In this document: one piece after another, positions 22,355 to 33,200 of the stretch
Position numbering within the stretch: position 1 is the stretch's first letter
Layout of the letters: the number at the start of each line of letters is the position of its first letter
Source of the DNA: Malachius bipustulatus
Lineage: Eukaryota; Arthropoda; Insecta; Coleoptera; Melyridae
NCBI GenBank assembly: GCA_910589415.1
Contig: OU342630.1
Location: 92,562,186 to 92,626,185, forward strand
Direction of reading: 5' to 3'
DNA: 64,000 nucleotides
The notes under the pieces: model-generated
What the model was told of the DNA's origin: nothing
The model's database searches: none
What the model saw: only the letters and a program-made list of their open reading frames with translations
Program-made: the position numbers and the translations under genes

Positions 22355-22610
22355 TGTTAGGATTCACTCAGATCGGAATACAGACAGGAATGCAAGGAAT
22401 GCAGACGCGTTAACACCAACAGGAAGGTCTGTTGGTATTAGGAATGTTGCGCATGATGCGTAACATGGGACAAGGCAGGAAAAGGAGCTAGAAGTCAGTA
22501 GTGGTTGTATAACCGTCGTAGAGTCAATATATGAATGTTAATAATATACTTCTTCGTCATTATTGTTATTGTATAATTATTATTGAACTGAATAAATAAT
22601 GTTCCTAATA
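22355..22610 (+). repeat. Left LTR, 256 bp
   Basis: Begins TGTTAGGATTC and ends TTCCTAATA, with imperfect terminal inverses (TGTTAGGA/TCCTAATA). I found no difference from the right LTR on reading. The target duplication TAAC precedes it. Confidence 0.93.
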
Positions 22611-22612
22611 TT

Positions 22613-22629
22613 TGACAGCGGTGGGATAT
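22613..22629 (+). other. Primer-binding-like site, tRNA-Leu type
   Basis: Just after the LTR, TGACAGCGGTGGGATATC resembles the complement of a tRNA-Leu 3' end (TGGCAGCGGTGGGATTC in many animals), with two mismatches, and a poor match to the CCA complement before it. The tRNA sequence is from general knowledge and was not checked here. Confidence 0.45.
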
Positions 22630-25600
22630 CCACAAAAATGCCTTTTCTTGGTGAAAGTGAGGTGAAAATTTAAGTTTTTAGCGAATTTCCGATGAAATAA
22701 ATTTTAACAACGGTGGTGATGGTGCCGGTGTTGGTGGTCTGAACCGCAGCGCGAGTTTTCCCAACGCGGGCCTCGCACGGGTATATTATGTGCTACCTAC
22801 CTAGGTACTTAAGAGAAGTTCCGCTCCTCCGTTAACAACAATTAAATTTATTAGAAGCTGAATTTAGTAAATTAAAGGAAAACGGAAGCTCAAGAAATCT
22901 TGCAAGAAAACACTGAGTATGAAGTGTTAACGTATTATTGGATTGATATCCGACTGGTGTCGGTAAGTAAAGTAGATCAAGTATGTAAATGAGGAAGCAT
23001 ATTACAGGTTTTCTAAGGAAAAATTATAAGGTGGTGAAGCAGTGGTATGTTATGAGAAACAGCATACAAGAATTGACCAAAATTAAAGTTTGCGACGTTC
23101 GAAAGTTGATGGCACTGCAATAAAGTTTATTAATAAGTAGAGTTTGGAGGAGATAAGTTATAAAGATTATTCCAAGGTTATTCCCAAAGGTAAGCAGCTA
23201 TTGCCATGTTGAGTAGAGTTGTGATAAGTAAGGATAAGTAATGAAGATTATTCTGAGATTATTCCTAAAGGTAAGCAGCTATTTTTAGCTAGTGAGTTGA
23301 GAGATGCATGATAGATAATTATGAGTAGATGAAAAGCATGACTAAAGTTGGGGAGCTCTCCAAAGTCCAAATGGACTTACATATTTTGAATTCGATAGGT
23401 AGAAGTAAAGCAAAATAAGCATGAAGCATGAATATAAAGCATGAATTAAGCTGGTATAAAGCATGAAGTAAGCTGAAGTAGAATTGAACCCAAGTAGCAT
23501 TTTGGGGTTAATTTGCGTCGATTCGACTTGATTTAGGTATACTACCTATGTAATCTAATTCACCTAACATAAATTGCGTGAAGTTTACCTCGAATTTACG
23601 TGACGAAGATCAAACTAAGAGTAGATATTAAGTACATTCATCGACGTATTTGGGAATTATCGCTATGAAGTTAAGTGAATTCAATTATTCAATTATTGCT
23701 ATGAAGTTAAGGCGATATTACTGAAATATGTACATTCGACGTTCGTCTTATTAGGTATATAGAATCGACTTAATACTTTGTTTGAATAGGTAAGTACCTA
23801 ATAATGTAAACCTAGTGCACATGTAAGTGACAGAGAGGAAAATAGCCACTAACAAGAGGCCGTGAATTTTAAATAGTTTATATTTTTAAAAGTCTCTCAT
23901 TTTCTATCCGATTCTGTTTGATGTAGGTACTCTGAAGTTCTGAACACGCTGTTGGCGCGCAAGGCGCAAGATTAAATTTCTCTTCTTTAGTCAGTGAGTT
24001 TTCTACCCGCACAGAATAAAAGAGTGTTCACGGAATATTGGATATCATAAATGATTAATATTTAATAGTTGGTTTAGAAATAATGTGTAGGGATGCGAAT
24101 GCCCGAGTGTCAATTTACATGTCAATGAAATTTTTCCAGGAAACTTATGATTAAAGGTGGTAAATAACAACGCGCCCCGTGAATTGACAGTTTAATAAAG
24201 TACGTACCTATATATATATATATAAAAAAAAAAATATTGAAAAATTATATTATAAGTACCTATAGCTTTTTCGTTGTAAAAAAAAAAATATAAAATCAGA
24301 TTTGAAAAGTGGGTTTTATGCAATTACATATTTTAATTTTGTGATTAACTATTGATTAATTAGAATGTAAACAATGGAGGCCTCCTAATGATTTTGCCAA
24401 GTGATGAAGACGAATGTAATTAAAATACCTACTTATAGGTACTGTGAAGTAGTGAAGGTAATATTTCTTTATGATAAGATTAATAAGGGATGCAATGGTT
24501 TGACTACTATGTTAGAATTGTAAAAGAACGTAAGCAGATGCAATCTCTTTCATTATTACATATTTGGTATCGAGGTACAAAATATCAGTAAAATAAATAT
24601 CATACGCAATCAAGGTCGACTTAATTAGCATAAAGCATCCGACGCACTGAAGAGCCAACGTCCGCTGCGTGAAGGAAATGAAATATCCAGACAGGGGTTT
24701 ACTTTTAAGTTCTTTTAGTACTTTTAGTTTGGTGTATTCTGGTGCTCTTATAATACAGATAACAGGTGAGTTGATGTACTCACTAAATGTCCTATTCCTA
24801 AGATGAGTAGAGTTAAGGATAAGCAAAAAGAGTTAAGGAAGAAAGATTATTAAGTAGGTACTTGATAAAGATTATAGTTATTTTATGAGCCTTACTGAAT
24901 AATTAAAGGAACTCGCAAGAGATTTATTTAGAGTTAGAGAAAGAAATTGAATGATGAAGCATGCATAAATCATTAATCCGCATAGAGTTAACGTATAGTC
25001 ACGCATAGAGTTCACGTAGTAAAAGAGAGAATCATAATAGGTACTTAAGAGACAAAGGTTAATGAGTACTGAAGATGTCTAGATTGCTGAAACGTTGAAG
25101 TAGAGCTGAACGTTGATCGTAGAGTTCTGGGAGACCTGTGTGGTCTGGTCTGTGTGGCGAGTGGGCCTGTGTGGCCTGTGCATAAGTTCGAGTCCCTGAG
25201 AGAAGGTCTGTGGCCTGAGAGCGGCTAGAAGACAATAATTGATGCCTGTGTAGTTTGCATGTGTAGGTCAGAGTGGAGGCAAGTGTGGCCTGACTTTGTG
25301 TTCCGGGCGTGAAGGATCGAGGGGATTCTGCGGACCGCCCGCGAGCGAACTTCAGATAGGGAGGATCATGGTGGGTACTGTTGACCATAGCGTGTCTTGG
25401 CGCGGAAACCTTGGCAAGGCTAGAATCAACGGCTAATGATCAAGATATCTTGAGTAGAGTAGTGATTTATGTGTATTCAGCAGGGTGCTGTCAAAGCACC
25501 AGAGGCTAGCAAGAAGGCCAAGAATGCTTAGCGTTAGGTAATGACAAGCTTAGGCAAGCTTTAGGAGGAATAAGACAGTTAAAGACACTTAAGTGTTCTC

Positions 25601-26128
25601 TTTAGGAAAGTGAACAGAGACGACGCAAGGTAAGAGAAACGAATAACTTTCTTTTCTCGAAAGTAAAACCTTATTAAGGAAAAACGATCATATATTCAAA
25701 AAAAAGGAAAGTACCTAGACAATACGAAAGCGGAAGGCCTAGTTCAGCTGATGAGATATCTGTTAGTGTATTTTATTTATTTATTTATATAATGAGTTGA
25801 TTAAAAGCTTTAGAACGACAATATTTTATTTGACAATGATAATTGGTAGTGGTAATTTTGTTGATCGAAAAATTACAGAGGTCAGGTGTTGCGTGTCTGG
25901 ACCTGGACTGCCTGGTTATGTGATTGATTATCTTGGACATTTTCCGCTGTTGTCATGTGTAACAATTGTGCCCTATTTGCGCTATTATTGAAAATAAATT
26001 GAACCGACTTAAATTTGGGGAAGTACCTAGTGGTATCACTTTGAATGTAGGTACCTATCAGTTTTTGTAATGCAGGAAAAGTATAAGTAGATAAATTATC
26101 AAACAATGAAATGTAATAATGTGATATA
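22630..26128 (+). other. Non-coding interior of the LARD-like element
   Basis: About 3.5 kb of AT-rich sequence without a recognisable domain on either strand. A near-repeat (aagattattccaaggttattcccaaaggtaagcagct and a variant 85 bases on) lies at about 23163-23282. A short TA run lies at 24211-24222. GT-rich sequence at 25120-25300 contains repeated gtgtggcctgtg words. The small ORFs are probably incidental. Confidence 0.5.
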
Positions 26129-26712
26129 AAAGAGGAAGGGTATTCTCGGTAAGGAGATGTAATGCCTGAGAGGAAAGTGGAAGGGTGTTCTCAGTGAGGA
26201 GATGTAATGCCTGAGAGGAAAGTGGAAGGGTGTTCTCGGTGGAGATGTAATGCCTGAGAGGAAAGTGGAAGGGTGTTCTCAGTGAGGAGATGTAATGCCT
26301 GAGAGGAAAGTGGAAGGGTGTTCTCAGTGAGGAGATGTAATGCCTGAGAGGAAAGTGGAAGGGTGTTCTCGGTAAGGAGATGTAATGCCTGAGAGGAAAG
26401 TGGAAGGGTGTTCTCAGTGAGGAGATGTAATGCCTGAGAGGAAAGTGGAAGGGTGTTCTCAGTGAGGAGATGTAATGCCTGAGAGGAAAGTGGAAGGGTG
26501 TTCTCGGTAAGGAGATGTAATGCCTGAGAGGAAAGTGGAAGGGTGTTCTCGGTAAGGAGATGTAATGCCTGAGAGGAAAGTGGAAGGGTGTTCTCAGTGA
26601 GGAGATGTAATGCCTGAGAGGAAAGTGGAAGGGTGTTCTCGGTAAGGAGATGTAATGCCTGAGAGGAAAGAGGAAGGGTTTTCTCGGTGGAGATGTAATG
26701 CCTGAGAGGAAT
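26129..26712. repeat. Tandem array A, 45-bp unit, about 13 copies
   Basis: The unit gagatgtaatgcctgagagg + aaagtggaagggtgttctc + agtgag/ggtaag recurs every 45 bases with very few changes. Two copies are two bases short (ggtggagatg at about 26240 and 26690). Two sub-variants (cagtgag and cggtaag) are interspersed, which suggests unequal exchange. The minus strand is open through the 45-bp units (15 codons each), while all plus frames hit stops in every unit. Confidence 0.93.
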
Positions 26713-26722
26713 GAGAAGTTGA

Positions 26723-27490
26723 CGACTTCAAGCTGAGATGGACCGAGTTGCTGCTAGGTTGGCTGATGAGCCGACGACTTCGAGCTGAGCTGAACCGAGT
26801 TTGCTGCTTGGTTGGCTAATAAGCCGACGACTTCGAGCTGAGCTGGACCGAGTTGCTGCTAGGTTGGCTGATAAGCCGACGACTTCGAGCTGAGATGGAC
26901 CGAGTTGCTGCTAGGTTGGCTGATGAGCCGACGACTTCGAGCTGAGCTGAACCGAGTTTGCTGCTTGGTTGGCTAATAAGCCGACGACTTCGAGCTGAGC
27001 TGGACCGAGTTGCTGCTAGGTTGGCTGATAAGCCGACGACTTCGAGCTGAGATGGACCGAGTTGCTGCTAGGTTGGCTGATGAGCCGACGACTTCGAGCT
27101 GAGCTGAACCGAGTTTGCTGCTTGGTTGGCTAATAAGCCGACGACTTCGAGCTGAGCTGGACCGAGTTGCTGCTAGGTTGGCTGATAAGCCGACGACTTC
27201 GAGCTGAGCTGGACCGAGTTTGCTGCTTGGTTGGCTGATAAGCCGACGACTCCGAGCTGAGCTGGACCGAGTTGCTGCTAGGTTGGCTGATAAGCCGACG
27301 ACTTCGAGCTGAGCTGGACCGAGTTTGCTGCTTGGTTGGCTGATAAGCCGACGACTCCGAGCTGAGCTGGACCGAGTTGCTGCTAGGTTGGCTGATAAGC
27401 CGACGACTTCGAGCTGAGCTGGACCGAGTTTGCTGCTTGGTTGGCTGATAAGCCGACGACTTCGAGCTGAGCTGAACCGAGTTTGCTACC
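26723..27490. repeat. Tandem array B, 52/53-bp unit with higher-order structure
   Basis: About 14 copies of a unit containing gccgacgacttcgagctgag, then ctggaccgagtt and gctgctaggttggctgat. In the first half, units repeat in a three-unit order (gatggacc, gctgaacc, gctggacc; about 157 bp). In the second half (about 27170-27480) they alternate as a 105-bp pair. The switch in higher-order period is visible directly. Confidence 0.92.
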
Positions 27491-27690
27491 AGAGCTGGAC
27501 TGATTGGGTTTTCTTTTATGATAACTAGGAGGCTATGATTTTGAGCGGGTGTCGTTCGATTTTGCTGCAAGGGTAGCTGGGAAACGTCGAGTTTGATCTC
27601 TGATGGAAGTACGATGAATGGAAAGGGAAGTAGATGACTGAGTGAAACAGATGAGGTTGGTATAATTAATTGAGTATTTGCTTCAGCCAT
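27130..27690 (-). CDS. Antisense ORF of 186 codons, mostly array B repeats
   Basis: From ATG at 27690 the minus strand is open for 186 codons. About 75 residues are unique (AEANTQLIIPTSSVSLSHLL...) and the rest is a 35-residue repeat containing SSAYQPTKQQTRSSSARSRR. It stops where the array changes from a 105-bp to a 157-bp period. It lies on the strand opposite to the inferred sense strand of the LTR element. No family is recognised. It may be incidental to the repeat or a real antisense product. I keep it because the repeat period is a multiple of three only where the frame is open. Confidence 0.3.
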   Translation of the reverse strand: MAEANTQLIIPTSSVSLSHLLPFPFIVLPSEIKLDVSQLPLQQNRTTPAQNHSLLVIIKENPISPALVANSVQLSSKSSAYQPTKQQTRSSSARSRRLISQPSSNSVQLSSESSAYQPTKQQTRSSSARSRRLISQPSSNSVQLSSESSAYQPTKQQTRSSSARSRRLISQPSSNSVQLSSKSSAY

Positions 27691-27789
27691 TCTGCAAACC
27701 AGTCTGCGGGTTCACCTGCCAGACTCTAGAGGACCCTGGGTCTTTCCATTGTAGGATTCGAGGACGAATCCTGGTCAGGATGGACGAGT

Positions 27790-28045
27790 TGTTAGGATTC
27801 ACTCAGATCGGAATACAGACAGGAATGCAAGGAATGCAGACGCGTTAACACCAACAGGAAGGTCTGTTGGTATTAGGAATGTTGCGCATGATGCGTAACA
27901 TGGGACAAGGCAGGAAAAGGAGCTAGAAGTCAGTAGTGGTTGTATAACCGTCGTAGAGTCAATATATGAATGTTAATAATATACTTCTTCGTCATTATTG
28001 TTATTGTATAATTATTATTGAACTGAATAAATAATGTTCCTAATA
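27790..28045 (+). repeat. Right LTR, 256 bp
   Basis: Same sequence as 22355-22610 on reading, followed by TAAC. Just before it lies ggattcgaggacgaatcc, a perfect 7-bp-stem hairpin, then gtcaggatggacgagt, which may serve as a purine-biased priming tract. Confidence 0.93.
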
Positions 28046-28049
28046 TAAC

Positions 28050-29590
28050 ATAAAAGCAAACTACTTTCGCTGCATTCTCTAGCTAGAAAGTCTTTATTCG
28101 TATTATAGCTAGTATGATTTTCAACAGGTGTCCAAGATTCAGTAACATTATTATATGCTTTTCTCAGCTACATTTCGCCAGAAGTTACGACGTGACCAAT
28201 AGCCATCAAAGGCACCAATTGAAAATCAGTCATCGTCGTTTTGACACATCCATACGGTATTGAATATCAAACCGGTTGAACATTATTCGCAGCAGGTGAG
28301 ATTCAGGAAATAGGAAAGCTGTTCATGCCTTGATATATTTCTACTTGCGATAGAATCATGCCAAGTCCCCCATTTTCTGCTTTGACTAGGTCACTTACAT
28401 TCATTTCTATCTCTCTCCATAACTTTGATTTTTGTCCAACTTTAATAATGACTTGATATGACTCTTGATATACAAAATAACCCTAATACCTATGTATACA
28501 TACAGGGTGGGCATCATATTAGGCGTTGGTTTGAGTTAGAGTGTCTGGATATAGACAGTTTTTTATTGGATTAAAAGAGTACGGAAGATTAGTGTCATTT
28601 TCCTCCGACGTCTCTTTTTACGTTGCAGATACTTTCTCGAGTCTATAAAGTTTGTTATACGATTTAAGCAGCTTTGAAGGTTCGGGTTTATCAAATTATT
28701 AATTATTGTTTATTAAAGATCAGTAATAAAAAAATAAACATACGTTTATTTTCCTCTCTATTCTTCGCTTTTGAGTAACCGCCTTACCACAGTTGTTAAA
28801 AATGATAATTAACTAAAAAGTCACTATAATGAATAGAGATGTCCTGCTCTCTCTCTCTCTCTCTCTTTCAAATCTCTACCAATCAGAAAGAGAGAAAATA
28901 TTAGCTTGCGTTCTCTTCATCATAATTTTATATCAAAGTACTCTAGTCTGAGTAGCATATTAGGTATACACACGGTCACAATGCCCATAATTTAAAATTA
29001 TTTTGAACTCTACAGATGTCCCACATCAAGAGTTTTTATTCAAATATCATATTGTATTTTTAGATTATTATCGCAGTATACTTATTGGTACAAATACGAA
29101 TATATTTGCATCATTACAACAAATCACAGATACTACCTATACCATAAAAGATCACGGAAGTATTTCAGAATAAAGCGGTAAACCTTAAGGTTGTTTGGAA
29201 TATTTCACCCTGTCATTGGTCGAGCTGGAAAAAACATGTTTTCTTGATAAAGCTTGAGATGCAGAGTTTGTGGATAGGATATAACGTCATCACTGAGGAG
29301 AAATTCTTAAGACTGAAATATATTTGATTGAACTGTTCAGGACAAGCAATATAAACCGTCAAAAGAGAAAAAAACACTTTTTAAAGAGCATGCGAAATGA
29401 AGTTCTTCAATTTCCTTCATTAATTTCCCAATATGGATCCTATGCGAATGAAATGAAAATTTACGACAATATGAATTTAACTTGTCAGATAAGTGGAACC
29501 CAGGAACATAATTATATGCTGCCAGCCATTTTTCAATAAGGGAAACATAGCTGAATCTGGGAATGCTAATTTGAGGGAATAAAATAAAAT
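28050..29590. other. Stretch with MITE ends and a CT microsatellite, no gene
   Basis: A lone MITE end (tacagggtgggcatc) lies at about 28502. A (CT)n run of about 21 bases lies at 28846-28866. A fragment of the 19.9-kb MITE family (cataatttaaaattattttg...) lies at about 28985-29070. The ORF at 29324-29539 has no recognisable domain. Confidence 0.45.
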
Positions 29591-30217
29591 TTATGAACGA
29601 TATAACCAGATGGGTTGGTAGATGTGATTTAGAACAATAGCTTCCAGGAATTTTTAATGCAAGATTTTATTCATTATCTATGCCATTAGAACTGAGGGAA
29701 ATAAAAACTTACCCTTTGTTTAAGGTACAATTAAAAAAGATAGTGCACAGTACTAATATTGTGGATATCCTGGAGGTGGTAGGCCTGAATATCGGGTAAC
29801 AAATTGCTGTCTAGTGCTGTTACGGGATACTCAACGTATTCAATAACGATACTCAACGCCCTGGACGGAGTGGGGTCGTGGTTTCGTTGTGTCTGGCTCA
29901 TGACGTCCTGGTCATTGTTGTTACGTGTAGATTTTGTAGTGTATTTTTTTTTTTGAGAATGTATAGGGCCGTTTTGATGTTGATGTGTAATGTTAGTTGG
30001 TAGGTGTGAAATTGATTAGTGGAATATTGTGTACCTAGTAGCTTGTAGTTTGTTGAAAATTGAATCCCATGCTGGAGTTTTCCTTGTGGATTTTTTTTGT
30101 TTATTTACTACAGTTACTGAACTAAAATTTTTCTCAAACTTATTTTTTTCATGATGTAATATTAAGCCAGAATTATGTATCTTAGGTAAATAAACGATAT
30201 TATTATTATTATTCATA
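29590..30217 (+). pseudogene. CR1/L2-like LINE 3' end, 5'-truncated
   Basis: The plus-strand frame at about 29645-29801 reads FNARFYSLSMPLELREIKTY then PLFKVQLKKI and ends at TAA. This matches the C-terminal pattern (LP..L..I..y..FK..Lk) seen at the end of the larger LINE at 40203. The 3' end is aggtaaataaacgatattattattattatt, very like the tail of that LINE (gaaataaatgatattgttattgttatt), so both probably belong to the same group, whose copies end in a short tandem repeat. Confidence 0.6.
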
Positions 30218-33200
30218 TAAAGCAATAAAATCTAGTATCGTTTGGAATGAATACATTTATAAATCTCTGGGTAACTTCTGTTTTATCTACACTAGCCAAA
30301 ATTTAAAGCGCCGCATCTCAAAATTTTGCCTGATTTTTATTGGGGATAGATAACTTTTGATATTCCCAAGGGATTTCGATTTTGCTTTCGCATGTCTATT
30401 TTTAATTTTTCTTCTTTGTTGGATCTAAGCTCAAAAAACCGTCAACTAATTTTATACAGGTTGATATCATGTTAAGGCTTGTAAAATCACCCTGCGATTT
30501 TCGTACCCCCGTTTATTAAATAAAATTTTCTTGTAAGTTTTCATGACTAAAATTTTGAAGCTTGATGTCTCGCTTCGGGACGGTTTTCAAATTTTTGATT
30601 TAACACCTGTAACTTTTTTCCTCGCCAACCGATTGTGGAATTTAAGCCTCATGTTGAAGCTAAAACTTCAGGCAAGAAAATTTTCATTACGTGTCAATAA
30701 AAAAAATCTTCAAATTTCAATTCCACATCCTGTAAATCAGTAAATCAGTAAAGAAGCGTTTGCGGACCTGACCTATGTTTACATAAACTTTTATAATAAG
30801 ACCTGTATATAGACTCAGTAGTCGCACGGTATATTGTTTAATTTATCAATACCCCTCATTATTAAGAGTATACCTACGTGATTATAATTTCAATGTCAGT
30901 TACTCATCATTAAGATGCTGATTATCTCTGAATTGAGAAAAAACGATTTGACAACGCCGTATTACCTATGACCTTTCCGAGAGTCGAATACCGCCAGAAT
31001 TCGGTAACCTATATTTCTACATTCCCTCTGCGCTGTTTTCCTGCTCTCCCGAAACTAGATCTAGATCCAGGCGGGAGAAATTACGCTCTGTAATAGGGAT
31101 GTCGTTTTGCATGGAATCGTCTCTTGTCTCTTGTCGATGTTTATTATGAATGCAGAAATGCAATCAAAAGATTCGATCAGATGGGGTTCTAGATATTATA
31201 CTTGCGCTTTATTGTTGTTTACTATGAACATGTTGTCATTGTCAATTCTCCGTGCTAAAATTATACAAAAAAAATAGCACACACAGACAAAGAGTAGGAA
31301 TTCATAACCTGCGATGACGTCTTTATTAAAAGCGATGAAACACGTCGCGTGTACCTGCAATTTACTATAAGGGTAAATATAGAGGAAGGGGTTATGCACA
31401 AAGTTATTCCTTTATCGTAATAACAGAATTTTATCGTCTGTTCACTCCGTTTCTGAGTGTAGCCACGATAATTACCATACATCAGGGATAAGTCATTGAG
31501 AGCGAAGGACAAAGTAAATGATCGGAAGTCTTGCGTCTCAATTTGAAAACGTCTGCATTATTACGCTCTATAAAGAATGAGGAACTTGGCAAAGATCCAG
31601 CTTAAAAAGACATAACAACTTCACTTTCAATTATTTCTTGTGAAGCTGCAGGACTTCTTGGTTAAGGCTAATCCATCTCTCTTTATCGGACCCGATGAAG
31701 TTTCTATTTGCTGATCAATGAATGGCGATCTTTTGTTAAGCTACTGAAGGATGTTATCGGAATAGTCAATTAACACTGCTCTTTGCTAGACTTCTGGAGC
31801 CTCTACACGATATGCAATAATTACTTTATTACACAATTTCTGTTGTAAGTATAGTTGTCACTTGCACCACACCCGCGACTTTCATTTTATTTACTTTATT
31901 CACCCACTAGATTTTTTTTAATCTCTTATTTTACAGCAAGTAAACAAACCATTTTAATAATAATTAGTGACAAGTATTTGTGAATTCTTCGAAAGTGCTG
32001 CGTAGTGTATATGATGACGCGGCGTGCAACTCAGATTTACTTGTCATGCCATTACTTGTACTTCCCGTTCGTTGTTGGTAAACTGCCCTAAGTTAATAAA
32101 CGTCGTTACTTGCAAAATGTTTTCAATATCGCGCCATATGTCACCCACTCTGTCACGCGGATGTAAATTTATAGGGTTTTAATTTTACTTGCACAAGTAC
32201 TCAGGTACTCACCAAATAATTCACCTGCCAAGTATCGCGTAGTGAATAGGCCGGCTTAAGAATCCATTCTATTGTCCATACTAACGTCAATCTTTGTTCT
32301 CCATTTAAAGAAATAGGTAAAAATTGTGCGCAAACCTGAGCGCGTGAGAGTGGGGTGAGAATAGCAGATGAGGGGTACAACTAACAGGGCTCTTGTTCTA
32401 CCACTCAGAAAACTAAGATTGACGTTTTATACCTGAACACTTCTACTTTCAAAATCCGTTTGATGAACTCGAATCGGAGTACCTCCAGGTCCAGAGCATT
32501 CAGCCTCGCTGCAGAATATGGTATGAAGGATTTTAATAATGAACCGATCGGGTTATTTCAGCTCTCATTTTCTTCTTAGTTGAATTCTCTACAATTCCTC
32601 CATTATATGGCTCCATCAGTTTTTCTTTTATATTCAAAAAAACAAAGAAAAAAGTACAATTTTTTCACGAAAGTCGAAAGTGGTAAAAAAAGAAAATGAT
32701 AAACGCGAGTAGAAAACTAGGAAGTTATGAAGTTGAGTTCTGCATAGGGGCTATTCAGCATGTTATGTTACCAGCTGTTTTCCGTTACTATTTTTGACAG
32801 AATCTGGTGATTTTGGAGTTTTCTTGCTTGGTTTATAATAATAACTGCTTACATTCACATAATTAATTCATTCTAATTGCTTGCATTATTCGTCAAAGCA
32901 TGATTGTTTCAAGGCGTTTTGATCATTCAAAATTCATGCATACCTGCATTCCAAGCTAGTAGGAAAATTTACCCCTTTCCTCTAAATAGGTGATCAATTT
33001 CGCCGTATCATGTCTTCTAAACAGACAAGATGTTGTACTAAAGGTTGTATGAAGACGATTTCCAAATTTAAGAAAATTAATACAAATTCCAAATTACTTG
33101 TCGTGTTTACCAGAAATATGAGTCCTCAGGCTTCACACTTACTATAAATACCGCACATATACGCAAGGGTGTTTGCTTTATTATAGAATGATGAGCCAGC

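Larger units (their letters stand above)
22355..28045 (+). mobile_element. Non-autonomous LTR retrotransposon (LARD-like), 5.7 kb
   Basis: Two LTRs (22355-22610 and 27790-28045) flank 5.2 kb with no gag, protease, reverse transcriptase or integrase. A TAAC target duplication lies at 22351-22354 and 28046-28049. The interior is mostly non-coding and holds two tandem arrays near its 3' end. A tRNA-Leu-like primer site just after the left LTR sets the plus strand as sense. The LTRs appear identical, so the insertion is recent even though the element codes for nothing needed to move, and an autonomous partner elsewhere in the genome is implied. It fits the class of large retrotransposon derivatives (LARDs). 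Confidence 0.9.

Noticed and set aside
25059..25388. Minus-strand ORF of 109 codons inside the LARD-like element
   Set aside because: Low-complexity GT/CA-rich sequence with no domain, probably chance.
26129..27490. Regular repeats as a CRISPR array
   Set aside because: Units are contiguous with no unique spacers, lie between retrotransposon LTRs and in an insect genome.
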